64,000 nucleotides of DNA from Herbiconiux sp. L3-i23 (GCF_023734115.1 NZ_AP025737.1:1736001-1800000), one strand, 5' to 3'. Counted from the first letter of the stretch, positions 35,852 through 46,723 are shown. Translations and numbers: made by a program. Notes: generated by a model not told the origin, from the letters alone.

Positions 35852-37354
35852 ATGCCTCTGCCCGCGCTGTCCTTCTCCGTCTCCCCCGCCACCGAGATCG
35901 TCGCCGACGTCCTCGCCATCGGCGTGCGATCCGTCGACGACTCGCCCGTGCTGCACGCGATCGACGGCGTCGAATCGTTCGCCGCGGTGCTCGAGCCGAT
36001 CGGCGTCACCGGCAAGGTCGATCAGGTCGTCCGGGTGCCTGCACCCGCAGGCGTCGCCGCGAAGAGCATCGCGTTCATCGGACTCGGATCCGGCGAGGTC
36101 ACCCCCGATTCGCTGCGCTACGCGGCGGGCTCCTTGACCCGTCAGCTGCGCGGGGCGACGAGCGTCGCGATCGCCCTCCCCGTCGACGACGAGGATGCCG
36201 CGCTCGCCGCCCTCGAGGGGGCCGCGATCGGCGCCTACGCCTTCCTCGACTACCGGGTCGACTCGCTCGACGCGGCGCAGCAGCCGGTCGACGACATCAC
36301 GGTCCTCACCGATCAGGGCTCCGACGAGCTCGTCGCCCGTGCCACCGCGACGGCGACGGCGATGCTCACGGTCCGCGACCTCGTGAACACGCCGCCGAAC
36401 GACCTGTACCCGGCGAGCTTCGCCGCCCGCGCCGAGGAGCTCGCGCAGGGCCTGCCCGTCGAGATCACCGTCTGGGACGAGGAGCGGCTCGCGGCCGACG
36501 GCTTCGGCGGCATCCTCGGCGTCGGTCAGGGATCCGTGCGTCCGCCGCGACTGGTGAAGGTGGTCTGGTCACCCGCGGACGCGACCCGCCACATCGCGCT
36601 CGTCGGCAAGGGCATCACCTTCGACAGCGGCGGCCTCAGCCTGAAGCCCGCCGCGTCCATGATCGGCATGAAGTACGACATGACCGGGGCCGCCACCGTG
36701 CTCTCGGTCGCACTGGCCGCCGCCCGCCTCGAACTGCCGATCAAGGTCACCGCGTGGCTGTGCCTCGCCGAAAACATGCCGTCCGGCTCGGCGAACCGCC
36801 CGAACGACGTGCTGCGCATTCGCGGCGGCAAGACCGTCGAGAACCTGAACAGCGATGCCGAGGGTCGCCTCGTGCTCGCCGACGGCCTCGTCGCGGCGAG
36901 CGAGGAGGAGCCCGACGCGATCATCGACGTCGCGACGCTGACCGGTGCCGCCACGGTCGCGCTCGGCACCCGCTATGTCGGCGCGATGGGCGACGAGAAG
37001 CTCGTGCGCGAGACGCTCGACGCCGCGAAGACCGCCGGCGAGCCGCTCTGGCACATGCCGCTCCCCGGCGAACTGCGGGCACTGCTCAACTCCGACATCG
37101 CCGACATCGCGAACGTCAAGCCGGGCAACACCGCGGGCGGCATGCTGCTCGCCGGGGTGTTCCTCCGCGAGTTCGTCGGCAAGGCCGCGTCGGGCTCCCC
37201 CATCCCGTGGGCGCACCTCGACATCGCGGGCGCGGCGAACAACTCGGGCGCGTTCTTCGGATTCACCGGGAAGGGCCCGACGGGGGTCTCCGTGAGGACG
37301 CTGATCGCGCTCGTCGAGCAGCACTCGAAGGCGTCGGCCGTCGCCGCGAAGTAG
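35852..37354 (+). CDS. pepA: leucyl aminopeptidase (M17)
   Basis: A 500-residue M17 aminopeptidase. The metal-binding motifs are GKGITFDSGGLSLKP and NLNSDAEGRLVLAD, with MKYDMTGAATVL between and HLDIAGAANNSGAFFGFTGKGPTGVSVRTL near the end. The N-terminal domain (residues 1-160) is divergent, as usual. It removes N-terminal residues from peptides in the cytoplasm. The ATG at 35852 lies six bases after TAGGGT. lpdA follows 62 bases downstream. Confidence 0.92.
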   Translation: MPLPALSFSVSPATEIVADVLAIGVRSVDDSPVLHAIDGVESFAAVLEPIGVTGKVDQVVRVPAPAGVAAKSIAFIGLGSGEVTPDSLRYAAGSLTRQLRGATSVAIALPVDDEDAALAALEGAAIGAYAFLDYRVDSLDAAQQPVDDITVLTDQGSDELVARATATATAMLTVRDLVNTPPNDLYPASFAARAEELAQGLPVEITVWDEERLAADGFGGILGVGQGSVRPPRLVKVVWSPADATRHIALVGKGITFDSGGLSLKPAASMIGMKYDMTGAATVLSVALAAARLELPIKVTAWLCLAENMPSGSANRPNDVLRIRGGKTVENLNSDAEGRLVLADGLVAASEEEPDAIIDVATLTGAATVALGTRYVGAMGDEKLVRETLDAAKTAGEPLWHMPLPGELRALLNSDIADIANVKPGNTAGGMLLAGVFLREFVGKAASGSPIPWAHLDIAGAANNSGAFFGFTGKGPTGVSVRTLIALVEQHSKASAVAAK

Positions 37355-37416
37355 TAGGTTGTTGGAGGCGATTCGCCGCCGCGACCGCCTCCGCCACAAG
37401 CGTCAAGGAGCAATGG

Positions 37417-38790
37417 GTGCCTGAGCAGAACTTCGATCTCGTCGTACTGGGTGGAGGAAGCGGTGGCTACGCCACCGCGCTGCGTGCCGCGGAGCTCGGC
37501 ATGTCCGTCGCCATGATCGAGAAGGACAAGGTCGGCGGCACCTGCCTCCACCGCGGCTGCATCCCCACCAAGGCTTTGCTGCACTCGGCCGAAGTCGCCG
37601 ACTCGTCGCGCGACTCCGAGCACTACGGCGTGAAGACCACCTTCGAGGGCGTCGACATCCAGGGCGTCACCGCCTACCGCGAGGGCATCGTCGCGAAGAA
37701 GTACAAGGGCCTCCAGTCGCTGGTCAAGGCGCGCGGCATCACCACCATCGAGGGTGAGGGCCGCGTCGTCGGCGGCACCTCGGTGCAGGTCGGCGACCAG
37801 ACCGTCACCGGCAAGAACCTCGTCCTCGCGACGGGCTCCTACTCGCGCAGCCTGCCCGGCCTCGAGCTCGGCGGCCGCGTCATCACCTCCGAGCAGGCGC
37901 TGCAGCTCGACTTCATCCCGAAGACCGTCGCCGTGCTCGGCGGCGGCGTGATCGGCGTCGAGTTCGCGAGCGTCTGGAAGTCGTTCGGCGCCGACGTCAC
38001 CATCATCGAAGCCCTCCCCCACCTCGTCCCCAACGAGGAGGAGGTGCTGAGCAAGTCGCTCGAGCGCGCGTTCCGCCGCCGCGGCATCAACTACAAGCTC
38101 GGCATCCGCTTCCAGAGCGTCACTCAGAACGACCAGGGCGTCGTCGTCACGCTCGAGAACGGCGAGACCATCGAGGCGGAACTGCTGCTCGTGGCCGTCG
38201 GCCGCGGGCCCGCGACCGCGGGTCTCGGACTCGAGGAGGCGGGCATCGAGCTCGACCGCGGCTTCGTGAAGACCAACGAGCGCCTGCTCACCTCGGTGCC
38301 GAACATGTATGCCGTCGGAGACATCGTCTTCGGCCTGCAGCTCGCGCACCGCAGCTTCCAGCAGGGCATCTTCGTCGCGGAGGAGATCGCGGGTCAGAAC
38401 CCCGTCATCATCGACGAGGCGAACATCCCCCGCATCACCTACTGCGAGCCCGAGGTCGCCTCCGTCGGACTCACCGAGGCGAAGGCCGTCGAGAAGTACG
38501 GCGCCGACAAGGTCTCGAGCTACGACTACAGCCTCGCGGGCAACGCGAAGAGCGAGATCATCGGCACCTCCGGCTCGATCAAGGTCGTGCGGGTCAAGGA
38601 CGGCCCCGTCATCGGAGTGCACGGCATCGGCACCCGCGTCGGCGAGCTCATCGGCGAAGCGCAGCTCGTCGTCGGCTGGGAGGCGTACCCCGAGGACATC
38701 GCGCCCTTCATCCACGCGCACCCTACGCAGAACGAAGCCCTCGGCGAGGCGTTCCTCGCGCTCGCGGGCAAGCCGCTGCACGCCCTGTGA
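37417..38790 (+). CDS. lpdA: dihydrolipoyl dehydrogenase (E3)
   Basis: A 457-residue pyridine nucleotide-disulfide oxidoreductase. FAD motif: DLVVLGGGSGGYATALRAAE. Redox disulfide: GGTCLHRGCIPTKALL. NAD motif: VAVLGGGVIGVEFASVW. Second FAD motif: YAVGDIV. Dimer domain: HAHPTQNEALGEAF with the catalytic His-Glu pair. AAGGAG lies six bases before the GTG at 37417 and settles the start; the long open frame upstream is antisense-like noise over pepA. It reoxidises lipoyl groups and lies just before sucB, so it is probably E3 of the oxoglutarate and pyruvate dehydrogenase complexes. Confidence 0.95.
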   Translation: MPEQNFDLVVLGGGSGGYATALRAAELGMSVAMIEKDKVGGTCLHRGCIPTKALLHSAEVADSSRDSEHYGVKTTFEGVDIQGVTAYREGIVAKKYKGLQSLVKARGITTIEGEGRVVGGTSVQVGDQTVTGKNLVLATGSYSRSLPGLELGGRVITSEQALQLDFIPKTVAVLGGGVIGVEFASVWKSFGADVTIIEALPHLVPNEEEVLSKSLERAFRRRGINYKLGIRFQSVTQNDQGVVVTLENGETIEAELLLVAVGRGPATAGLGLEEAGIELDRGFVKTNERLLTSVPNMYAVGDIVFGLQLAHRSFQQGIFVAEEIAGQNPVIIDEANIPRITYCEPEVASVGLTEAKAVEKYGADKVSSYDYSLAGNAKSEIIGTSGSIKVVRVKDGPVIGVHGIGTRVGELIGEAQLVVGWEAYPEDIAPFIHAHPTQNEALGEAFLALAGKPLHAL

Positions 38791-38890
38791 CCCACAGGGC
38801 GGGCGCTCACGCCGCCTGGCTTCCGAGCGCCTCCGAAGCACCTCGACCTAGACTAGAAACACCAGTTCTGCCCCGAAGGGAAAACCTCAC

Positions 38891-40540
<1,650 letters not shown>

Positions 40541-40573
40541 TCCGCGTCGACGACGACTGACCGCGTCAGTCGA

Positions 40574-40604
40574 AAAGGGCCCGCCGGCTTCCGGCGGGCC
40601 CTTT
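40574..40604. terminator. bidirectional terminator after sucB
   Basis: AAAGGGCCCGCCGG (40574-40587) pairs perfectly with 40591-40604 around a 3-base loop. A-runs and T-runs on either side make it effective in both directions; it lies 33 bases after the sucB stop and 26 bases beyond the convergent pseudokinase gene. Confidence 0.92.
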
Positions 40605-40629
40605 CTCGATCTCCCCGCGCCGCGGTCCG

Positions 40630-42000
40630 TCAGCCTGCCGTCGTGTCGTCGAAGGTGTCGCGGATGCGCCACCCGTCTGCCCCTCGGACGAGCAGGATCG
40701 AGACCTGCTCGCCGGCGATGATCGCGGAGTCGCCGGTGCGCTGCACGAACGGCGCGTCGCCGAGCGCGATCGCCGCGGGCACGGCTCCCCCGTCGGCGAT
40801 GTCGTCGAGGGTCGCGAGATCGTCGCTGAGCGCGGCGGAGTCGGCGCCGTCGACTCGGGCGAGGCAGTCGGCGTCCGCCGTCTCGAAGCAGAGCCGGCGG
40901 GTGCGCAGCAGCTGACGGGCGGCGTCGAGCGGATCGTCGGCACCCCCGAGCTCCGCCGTCGACGTCTCGACATCCGCGGGCGCCTGCGGGACCGTCGGCT
41001 CATCCATCGGGCTGGTCGGCGTCTCGACGTCGGCGGCGTCGAGCGACTTCGGTACGGCGGCCGCGTCGGCATCCGACGTGGGGTCACTCTGCGCCGGAAC
41101 GAGGGTTATCGCGACGATCAGTGCGGCGCCGACTGCCCCCGCTGCGATCCACACGGGCCGTCTGACGGCTCGGAGCGAGGCGAGCAGGGGCCGCGCGACG
41201 CCCGCGAGTCCTTCCGCATCGAAGAAGCGGTCGATCAGCCCGCGACGGAGCGTGAGGGCCTCCCCCTCATTCCCGCTGTCTGATCGGACGAGGAACGCGA
41301 ACGGGTCCGCGCGACCCGCCGGCGCGGTCTGTTCGAATCGGGCCCGTTCTGAGACCGTCCGAGGAGGGGCCGACAGCAGCACGGGAGCAGCGTCGGCGAT
41401 CTCCGCGAGCGCCCACTCGATCGCGTCGAGGGTCGGTGTCTCGCGTTCGAATCGGCGCAGCGCGTGCTCCGCCCTCGGGGTGGAGGCCAGCAGCAACCGG
41501 CAGAGGTCGATCACCGCCTCGATGTCCTCCGACGTGTCGACATCGGGACCGAGTCGGGCGGCGCTCCCGAAACCCGCGAGCACAGGGGTGCCGTCGGAGG
41601 CGAGGAGGATGCTCCGCGGTTCGACGCGGCCATGCGCCCACCCGGCCCCGTGCAGCGCCCGGAGCGCACCGATGATCGCCGTCAGCACCGTCACCGCTTC
41701 GCCGGGCGCGATGCCGCCGCGGCCGGCGATCAGCTCGCCGAGCGTGCCCCCTGCCAGACGCGGGGTCACGATCGCGGTGCTGCCATCGCTCTGCACAGCG
41801 ACGTCGGCGAGCGGCAGGAGCGAAGGATGGTCGACCGCGGTCATCACCTGCACCGTCGCCGCGACCTCCGCCGGCGACAAGGCGCGGTCGAGCACCCGGA
41901 CGACGACGACCCGGTCCTCGTGGTCATGCACGAGCAGCACCCGCGAACGCTCGCCGCCCGTCACCTCGCGGATGACGCGATACCCGCACACGGTCTGCAT
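40630..42000 (-). CDS. membrane-anchored Ser/Thr pseudokinase-like protein
   Basis: A 456-residue protein. Residues 5-190 have the fold order of a bacterial Ser/Thr kinase: YRVIREVTGGERSRVLLVHD as the glycine loop region, VVVVRVLD where VAIK is expected, LHGAGWAHGRVEPRSILL in the catalytic loop, and LAGFGSAAR in the DFG position. The loop lysine is replaced by arginine, HRD is HGR, the HRDxKxxN lysine and asparagine are absent, and DFG is GFG. It is therefore probably inactive. A helix (IAAGAVGAALIVAITLVP) near residue 290 leads to an extracytoplasmic NTF2-like domain (QLLRTRRLCFETADADC). The reading frame extends upstream to 42831; ATG 42000 is the likely start. Confidence 0.75.
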   Translation of the reverse strand: MQTVCGYRVIREVTGGERSRVLLVHDHEDRVVVVRVLDRALSPAEVAATVQVMTAVDHPSLLPLADVAVQSDGSTAIVTPRLAGGTLGELIAGRGGIAPGEAVTVLTAIIGALRALHGAGWAHGRVEPRSILLASDGTPVLAGFGSAARLGPDVDTSEDIEAVIDLCRLLLASTPRAEHALRRFERETPTLDAIEWALAEIADAAPVLLSAPPRTVSERARFEQTAPAGRADPFAFLVRSDSGNEGEALTLRRGLIDRFFDAEGLAGVARPLLASLRAVRRPVWIAAGAVGAALIVAITLVPAQSDPTSDADAAAVPKSLDAADVETPTSPMDEPTVPQAPADVETSTAELGGADDPLDAARQLLRTRRLCFETADADCLARVDGADSAALSDDLATLDDIADGGAVPAAIALGDAPFVQRTGDSAIIAGEQVSILLVRGADGWRIRDTFDDTTAG

Positions 42001-42129
42001 CGCTCCAGCGTCGCCCCCGCAAGGTCCGATCACCGGAAGCGCGTCACGAACTGGGGGTAACGACGGCGCGCCGCCGACTGGGGAGGACGCGCGCGTCCGG
42101 GGAGTCCGCGCGGCGCTATCCTTGACCTC

Positions 42130-42843
42130 ATGGCACGTCCCACCGCTTCGTCGCGCCCGGCAGAGAAGGAGCCCGGTCGCTTCCGGCAGCTCTGGCAGGT
42201 CTTCCAGATGACCCGCCGGCTCGACAAGCGGGCGATCCCCTACCTGATCCTCGTCTTCGTGCTGCCGATCCTCGTCGCGATCGGCGTCGGCATCTTCACG
42301 GCCGAGGGCAACGGCTTCGTCATCGCCATCTGGATCGTCGCCGGCGTCCTGCTCGGCCTGCTGCTGTTCCTGATCGTGCTCGGCCGTCGCGCCGAACGTG
42401 CGGCGTACGGACAGATCGCGGGTCAGCCCGGCGCGGTCGGCGCGGTGCTGCGCAGTTCGCTGCGTCGCGGGTGGCGCGGCAACGAGATGCCCGTCGCCGT
42501 CAACCCGAAGACGCAGGACGCCATCTACCGCGCCGTCGGACGTCCCGGCGTCGTGCTCATCGCCGAAGGCCCGAAGAGCCGCACCAACCGGATGCTCGAG
42601 GAGGAGCGTCGCAAGGTGGGCCGCGTGCTCCCCAACGTGCCCGTGTCGACCCTCCACGTCGGCCCCGACGCCGGGTCGGTCGAGCTGCACCGCATCAACA
42701 GGAGCCTCGGCAAGTTCAAGCGCACCCTGACGCGGGCCGAGGTTGTCGCGGTCAGCAACCGTCTCAGCTCCCTGTCGGGCAACCAGCTGCCCATCCCGAA
42801 GGGCATCGACCCTCTGCGGGTGCGCCCGCAACGGATGCGCTGA
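42130..42843 (+). CDS. DUF4191 membrane protein
   Basis: A 237-residue protein. A basic N-terminus (QMTRRLDKRAIPY) precedes two membrane helices (LILVFVLPILVAIGVGIF and FVIAIWIVAGVLLGLLLFLIV). The soluble part, QPGAVGAVLRSSLRRGWRGNEMPVAVNPKTQDAIYRAVGRPGVVLI, is the DUF4191 hallmark. In most Actinobacteria this gene lies between lipA and the RDD-glnA genes; here it is preceded by the pseudokinase, while RDD and glnA still follow. The function is unknown. TATCCT lies seven bases before the ATG. Confidence 0.87.
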   Translation: MARPTASSRPAEKEPGRFRQLWQVFQMTRRLDKRAIPYLILVFVLPILVAIGVGIFTAEGNGFVIAIWIVAGVLLGLLLFLIVLGRRAERAAYGQIAGQPGAVGAVLRSSLRRGWRGNEMPVAVNPKTQDAIYRAVGRPGVVLIAEGPKSRTNRMLEEERRKVGRVLPNVPVSTLHVGPDAGSVELHRINRSLGKFKRTLTRAEVVAVSNRLSSLSGNQLPIPKGIDPLRVRPQRMR

Positions 42844-42851
42844 GGCTCGTC

Positions 42852-43223
42852 ATGACCACGGCGGAAGCGGCTGCCCTCCTCGGGGTGACCGCCGACGCCT
42901 CGATCGCCGACGTGCAACACGCCTATCAGCGCGCCGCCCGCCGAACCCACCCCGACCTGATGGGCGGCGACGACGATCCACGCGTCGCGGGCGCTCGTTT
43001 CGCAGTGCTGAACGAGGCACGCGACACGCTGCTGCGCTCGCACCCCGTCATCCCGGTGCGCTTCGAGCCGCTGCGGCAGGAGCCGAAGCGGAAGGGCATC
43101 GGCGGATCGGTCGTCATCCTGCTGCTGCTCGCCGCGGCGCTCGTCGCGTCGGTGACCCTTGCCGACTCCTACCGCACGCAGACGGTCGAGAACCTGCGCG
43201 GCGGGGTCGTCCAGACCCCCTGA
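42852..43223 (+). CDS. J-domain protein with C-terminal membrane anchor
   Basis: A 123-residue protein. Residues 1-62 are a J domain (TTAEAAALLGVTADASIADVQHAYQRAARRTHPDLMGG, with the HPD motif that stimulates Hsp70). A basic stretch (QEPKRKGIGG) leads to one helix (SVVILLLLAAALVASVTLA) and a short outside tail. It starts eight bases after the DUF4191 gene, so the two are probably co-transcribed. It could recruit DnaK to the membrane. Confidence 0.82.
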   Translation: MTTAEAAALLGVTADASIADVQHAYQRAARRTHPDLMGGDDDPRVAGARFAVLNEARDTLLRSHPVIPVRFEPLRQEPKRKGIGGSVVILLLLAAALVASVTLADSYRTQTVENLRGGVVQTP

Positions 43224-43244
43224 GCAGGCCTAGCCCTCGAGTGG

Positions 43245-43835
43245 TCAGGCGTGCACGACCCGGTAGCTCGCGACCACGATGCCGGTCTTCGACGTGATGC
43301 TGCGCTCCACCTCGAGCGCGGCGTAGCTATGGTCGAAGAGCCGCTGCCCCTTTCCGAGCACCACCGGCAGGGTGGTGAGGGTGTAGCTGTCGATGAGGCC
43401 CGCCGCCGCGAGTTGACGCACGACGTCGCCGCTGCCGAGGATGACGATGTCGCCGTCCACCGACTCCTTGACGGCACGAACCGCCCCGGTCAGCTCACCC
43501 TCGAGCAGGATCGAGTTCGGATGCGGCAGCTCCCGGTTCGGGGTGCGGGAGGCGACGTATTTCGGGGTCGAGCGGAGGATCTCGGTGAACGGGTTCGGCT
43601 GATCGGTGCCGAGCCAGTAGCCGACGAGGTCGTCGTACGTTCGCCGCCCGAACAGCAGACCCCCGGTTCGCCCCTCTCCGCTCATCGACGCGGCCGCCGC
43701 TTCAGGATCGGCGGCAAGGAAGGGCATCGCCCATCCGCCGAGGTCGAAGCCGTCACGGGTGTCCTCATCCGGTCGCCCGGGTGACTGCATCACGCCGTCC
43801 AGGGACACGTTCTCGACTGCGGTGATGGTGGCCAT
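43245..43835 (-). CDS. dihydrofolate reductase-like (RibD C-terminal) protein
   Basis: A 196-residue protein of the RibD-C/DHFR-fold group. ATITAVENVSLDGVMQSPGRPDEDTRDGF is the N-terminal signature, GGLLFGRRTYDDLVGYW and YVASRT in the middle, GDIVILGSGDVVRQLAAAGLIDSY towards the end. Members bind NADPH but are usually neither DHFR nor RibD. I use the ATG at 43835 with GGAGG before it, not the frame's earlier start at 43895. Confidence 0.87.
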   Translation of the reverse strand: MATITAVENVSLDGVMQSPGRPDEDTRDGFDLGGWAMPFLAADPEAAAASMSGEGRTGGLLFGRRTYDDLVGYWLGTDQPNPFTEILRSTPKYVASRTPNRELPHPNSILLEGELTGAVRAVKESVDGDIVILGSGDVVRQLAAAGLIDSYTLTTLPVVLGKGQRLFDHSYAALEVERSITSKTGIVVASYRVVHA

Positions 43836-43931
43836 TCGTCCTCCCCGACGGGCGACGCCGGATGCGCCGGACCTCCAGATATACACCGTCCACATACTGG
43901 ACGGGAAGAGGCGAGTGAGGGAGGCGCCCGG

Positions 43932-44345
43932 TCAGCGAGTTCGGACGAGGAGGGTGTCGGCGAAGACGTCGTGGAGGCCGCGCTGATCGGCGTCCCAAAT
44001 GACGGCGGGGATCAGCAGGCAGAGCAGCGCGGTGCGCACGGCGGGACGCCACCAGCCCGCCCATCCCCCGTGGAGTCGGATGACGCGCATCCCGAGGAGC
44101 AGGTGCCCGACGCCACCGCCCAGCAGCGTCACGAGCACGATCTGCTCGACGGCGAAGATCGCGAGGCTCGCCCAGTTGGAGCCGAAGAAGAATGCCGCGT
44201 AGACGACGTAGCAGAGGGCGAAGTCGATGAGGATGGCCCCGATCCGCCGCCCCGGGCGGGCGATCGACCCGGGACCCGACTCGGGCAGGCCGAGCCGTTC
44301 GCCCGGGTAGCGCCCGGGAGATGCGGAGGCACTGGCTGCTGACAC
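43932..44345 (-). CDS. RDD family membrane protein
   Basis: A 137-residue RDD protein. GSIARPGRRIGAILIDFALCYVVYAAFF is the first block, with R in place of the first RDD arginine region, and GVGHLLLGMRVIRLHGGWAGWWRPAVRTALLCLLIP the second. Three hydrophobic segments fit the family. An RDD gene beside glnA is a standing feature of Actinobacteria, but its role is unknown. The GTG start lies six bases after TAGGGT. It is divergent from glnA, sharing the space that holds the GlnR box. Confidence 0.84.
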   Translation of the reverse strand: MSAASASASPGRYPGERLGLPESGPGSIARPGRRIGAILIDFALCYVVYAAFFFGSNWASLAIFAVEQIVLVTLLGGGVGHLLLGMRVIRLHGGWAGWWRPAVRTALLCLLIPAVIWDADQRGLHDVFADTLLVRTR

Positions 44346-44368
44346 CGTCCCACCCTAGTTCTGCCCAC

Positions 44369-44406
44369 GTAACATCCCTGAAACAATGGTGTCACGGTGG
44401 CGAAAC
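44369..44406 (+). promoter_or_regulatory. GlnR box (four-part)
   Basis: GTAAC (44369-44373), GAAAC (44380-44384), GTCAC (44391-44395) and GAAAC (44402-44406) are each spaced by exactly six bases. This is the complete a1-b1-a2-b2 GlnR site known for glnA of Streptomyces and other Actinobacteria. It lies 74 bases before the glnA start and 24 bases outside the RDD start. Confidence 0.9.
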
Positions 44407-44480
44407 TGCCTGCGCCTAAGGTCGAGGCGGTTGCACCCACGCAGCCGGTGTCCCTACACGCAGTTATGGAGACGTTCTCT

Positions 44481-45917
44481 ATGTCGCACCCCAAGTTCAG
44501 TGACTCCTCCGAGGTGATCAAGTTCATCAAGGACACTGACGTCAAGTTCCTTGACATCCGTTTCACCGATCTTCCGGGTGTGCAGCAGCACTTCAACATC
44601 CCGGCTTCCACCGTCGACGAGGAGTTCTTCTCCGTCGGCCAGCTCTTCGACGGCTCCTCGATCCGCGGTTTCGCGAACATCCACGAGTCGGACATGCAGC
44701 TCATCCCCGACATCTCGACGGCGTACATCGACCCGTTCCGTGTCGAGCGCACCCTCATCGTCATCTTCGACATCTACAACCCGCGCAACGGCGAGATCTA
44801 CTCGAAGGACCCGCGTCAGGTCGCCAAGAAGGCAGAGAAGTACCTCGCCTCCACCGGCATCGCCGACACCGCGTTCTTCGCCCCTGAGGCCGAGTTCTAC
44901 ATCTTCGACGACGTGCGCTACGAAGTCACGCAGGGCTCGAGCTTCTACAAGGTCGACTCCGACGAGGCGGCCTGGAACTCCGGCCGCGAAGAGGTCGGCG
45001 GCAACCTCGCCAACAAGACCCCCTACAAGGGCGGCTACTTCCCCGTCAGCCCGGTCGACCAGCACGCCGACCTGCGCGACGACATCTCACTGAAGCTGAT
45101 CGACGCGGGCCTCATCCTCGAGCGCGCCCACCACGAGGTCGGCACCGCCGGTCAGGGTGAGATCAACTACCGCTTCGACACCATGGTGCACGCGGCCGAC
45201 GACATCCTGAAGTTCAAGTACATCGTCAAGAACGTCGCGAACCAGTGGGGCAAGACGGCGACCTTCATGCCGAAGCCGCTCTTCGGCGACAACGGCTCGG
45301 GCATGCACACCCACCAGTCGCTGTGGAACGACGGCACGCCGCTGTTCTACGACGAGGCCGGCTACGGCGGCCTGTCCGACATCGCCCGCTGGTACATCGG
45401 CGGCATCCTCAAGCACGCGCCATCGCTGCTCGCCTTCACGAACCCCACGGTGAACAGCTACCACCGTCTGGTCCCCGGCTTCGAGGCGCCCGTCAACCTG
45501 GTCTACTCGGCCGGCAACCGTTCGGCGGCGATCCGCATCCCGATCACCGGCACGAACCCGAAGGCGAAGCGCATCGAGTTCCGCGCGCCCGACGCCTCCG
45601 GCAACCCGTACCTCGCCTTCGCGGCGCAGCTCATGGCGGGCCTCGACGGCATCAAGCACCGCATCGAGCCGCACGAGCCCGTCGACAAGGACCTGTACGA
45701 GCTTCCCCCCGAGGAGGCGAAGAACATCCCGCAGGTCCCCGGCTCGCTGGGCGCGGTGCTCGATGCTCTCGAGGCCGACCACGACTACCTCCTCGAGGGT
45801 GGCGTGTTCACGCAGGACCTCATCGACACGTGGATCGACTACAAGCGCGAGAAGGAGATCAAGCCCCTCGCGCAGCGTCCCCACCCGTTCGAGTTCGAGC
45901 TGTACTACGGCGTCTGA
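44481..45917 (+). CDS. glnA: glutamine synthetase type I
   Basis: A 478-residue GSI-beta. It begins [28 protein letters not shown]. Motifs are [49 protein letters not shown], and NRSAAIRIP. The adenylylation site is present ([13 protein letters not shown]), so GlnE can modify it. In-frame starts at 44397 (GTG, inside the GlnR box) and 44466 are less likely; the ATG at 44481 has GGAG before it and gives the usual length. It makes glutamine from glutamate, ammonia and ATP. GlnR activation and GlnE inactivation are both supported by the sequence context. Confidence 0.95.
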   Translation: MSHPKFSDSSEVIKFIKDTDVKFLDIRFTDLPGVQQHFNIPASTVDEEFFSVGQLFDGSSIRGFANIHESDMQLIPDISTAYIDPFRVERTLIVIFDIYNPRNGEIYSKDPRQVAKKAEKYLASTGIADTAFFAPEAEFYIFDDVRYEVTQGSSFYKVDSDEAAWNSGREEVGGNLANKTPYKGGYFPVSPVDQHADLRDDISLKLIDAGLILERAHHEVGTAGQGEINYRFDTMVHAADDILKFKYIVKNVANQWGKTATFMPKPLFGDNGSGMHTHQSLWNDGTPLFYDEAGYGGLSDIARWYIGGILKHAPSLLAFTNPTVNSYHRLVPGFEAPVNLVYSAGNRSAAIRIPITGTNPKAKRIEFRAPDASGNPYLAFAAQLMAGLDGIKHRIEPHEPVDKDLYELPPEEAKNIPQVPGSLGAVLDALEADHDYLLEGGVFTQDLIDTWIDYKREKEIKPLAQRPHPFEFELYYGV

Positions 45918-45933
45918 TCCTCCCGGATCGGTC

Positions 45934-45968
45934 GAAGGCCCCGTCTCCCCTGGGAGGCGGGGCCTTTC
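45934..45968 (+). terminator. terminator after glnA
   Basis: GAAGGCCCCGTCTCCC pairs with 45952-45968 (GGGAGGCGGGGCCTTTC), one G-T pair and a 2-4 base loop, followed by a TTT run. It begins 17 bases after the glnA stop. Confidence 0.88.
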
Positions 45969-46110
45969 CCGTCGCCGAGCTCAACGCCGGGAACCGAAAT
46001 CATTCGTCTGTCCTAAAGAATGATCCCGATGGTTATGGCTATTGAAGAGCGACTAACGGTGAGATCTGAGTCGGTGCAGTGCTGCTGCCCTTGTTCCATA
46101 GACTTGGAGC

Positions 46111-46587
46111 ATGCTAGAGGACGACCTTACGCCTTATGAACGGGCCGAGCGGAATCTTAACGAGCCCGCCGGATGGGCGCTCGCCGAAGATGAAGGTCGT
46201 TTGGAGGACAGCGACATATTGAGCCGCCTGGTTCGCATGGCGTTGTTCGAGTTCGGAGAGGGGAAAGAAACCTGGCCTGCGGCCTTCGATGAAGAAGGCT
46301 TTCTGACCGCTCTGACCGCAGAGGGACGACGTTTCGACGGCGGAATCAGCGTCCACGTTTGGCCGAACGACCATCCGCCACCTCACGTACACATACTGAA
46401 AAAGTCAGAGCCGGACAACCACCACCTTAGAATCAGTCTTGAAACTGGCGACCCCTTGGGCGACCTTCCTCCCTGGGTAGATCACAACCAGCTGAAGAGG
46501 ATCAAAGCGCTCATAGCGAAGCACCATCAACTGCTCGAAGGATGGTGGGAAAAACATCACGAAAAGGCGGTCACCCTCCTTGAGTAG
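46111..46587 (+). CDS. DUF4160 domain protein with N-terminal extension
   Basis: A 158-residue protein. The C-terminal half (SVHVWPNDHPPPHVHILKKSEPDNHHLRISLETGDPL) contains the DUF4160 signature HPPPHVH. The N-terminal 85 residues are acidic and have no family I know. DUF4160 genes are usually small and next to DUF2442 genes in what look like toxin-antitoxin or defence pairs; no DUF2442 is present here. Codon use is less GC-biased than in glnA, and the gene sits in the space between glnA and glnE, so it looks acquired. TAGACT lies six bases before the ATG. Confidence 0.72.
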   Translation: MLEDDLTPYERAERNLNEPAGWALAEDEGRLEDSDILSRLVRMALFEFGEGKETWPAAFDEEGFLTALTAEGRRFDGGISVHVWPNDHPPPHVHILKKSEPDNHHLRISLETGDPLGDLPPWVDHNQLKRIKALIAKHHQLLEGWWEKHHEKAVTLLE

Positions 46588-46723
46588 GATCGGCTTCGGG
46601 TGAGGCTAGGCTGGAATTGCCTACCGTGGCGCGGCATGTTCGACAAGATTCCCCACTTGCATAACCAACGCTCGGTCGGCCTGATTAACCGGCAACGTCA
46701 GAGCTGCCACTACTCGAAGTGCT

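Noticed and set aside
44397-44480. Longer N-terminus for glnA beginning at GTG 44397
   Set aside because: That codon lies inside the GlnR box, and the extra 28 residues are not part of glutamine synthetase. The ATG at 44481 has a ribosome site.
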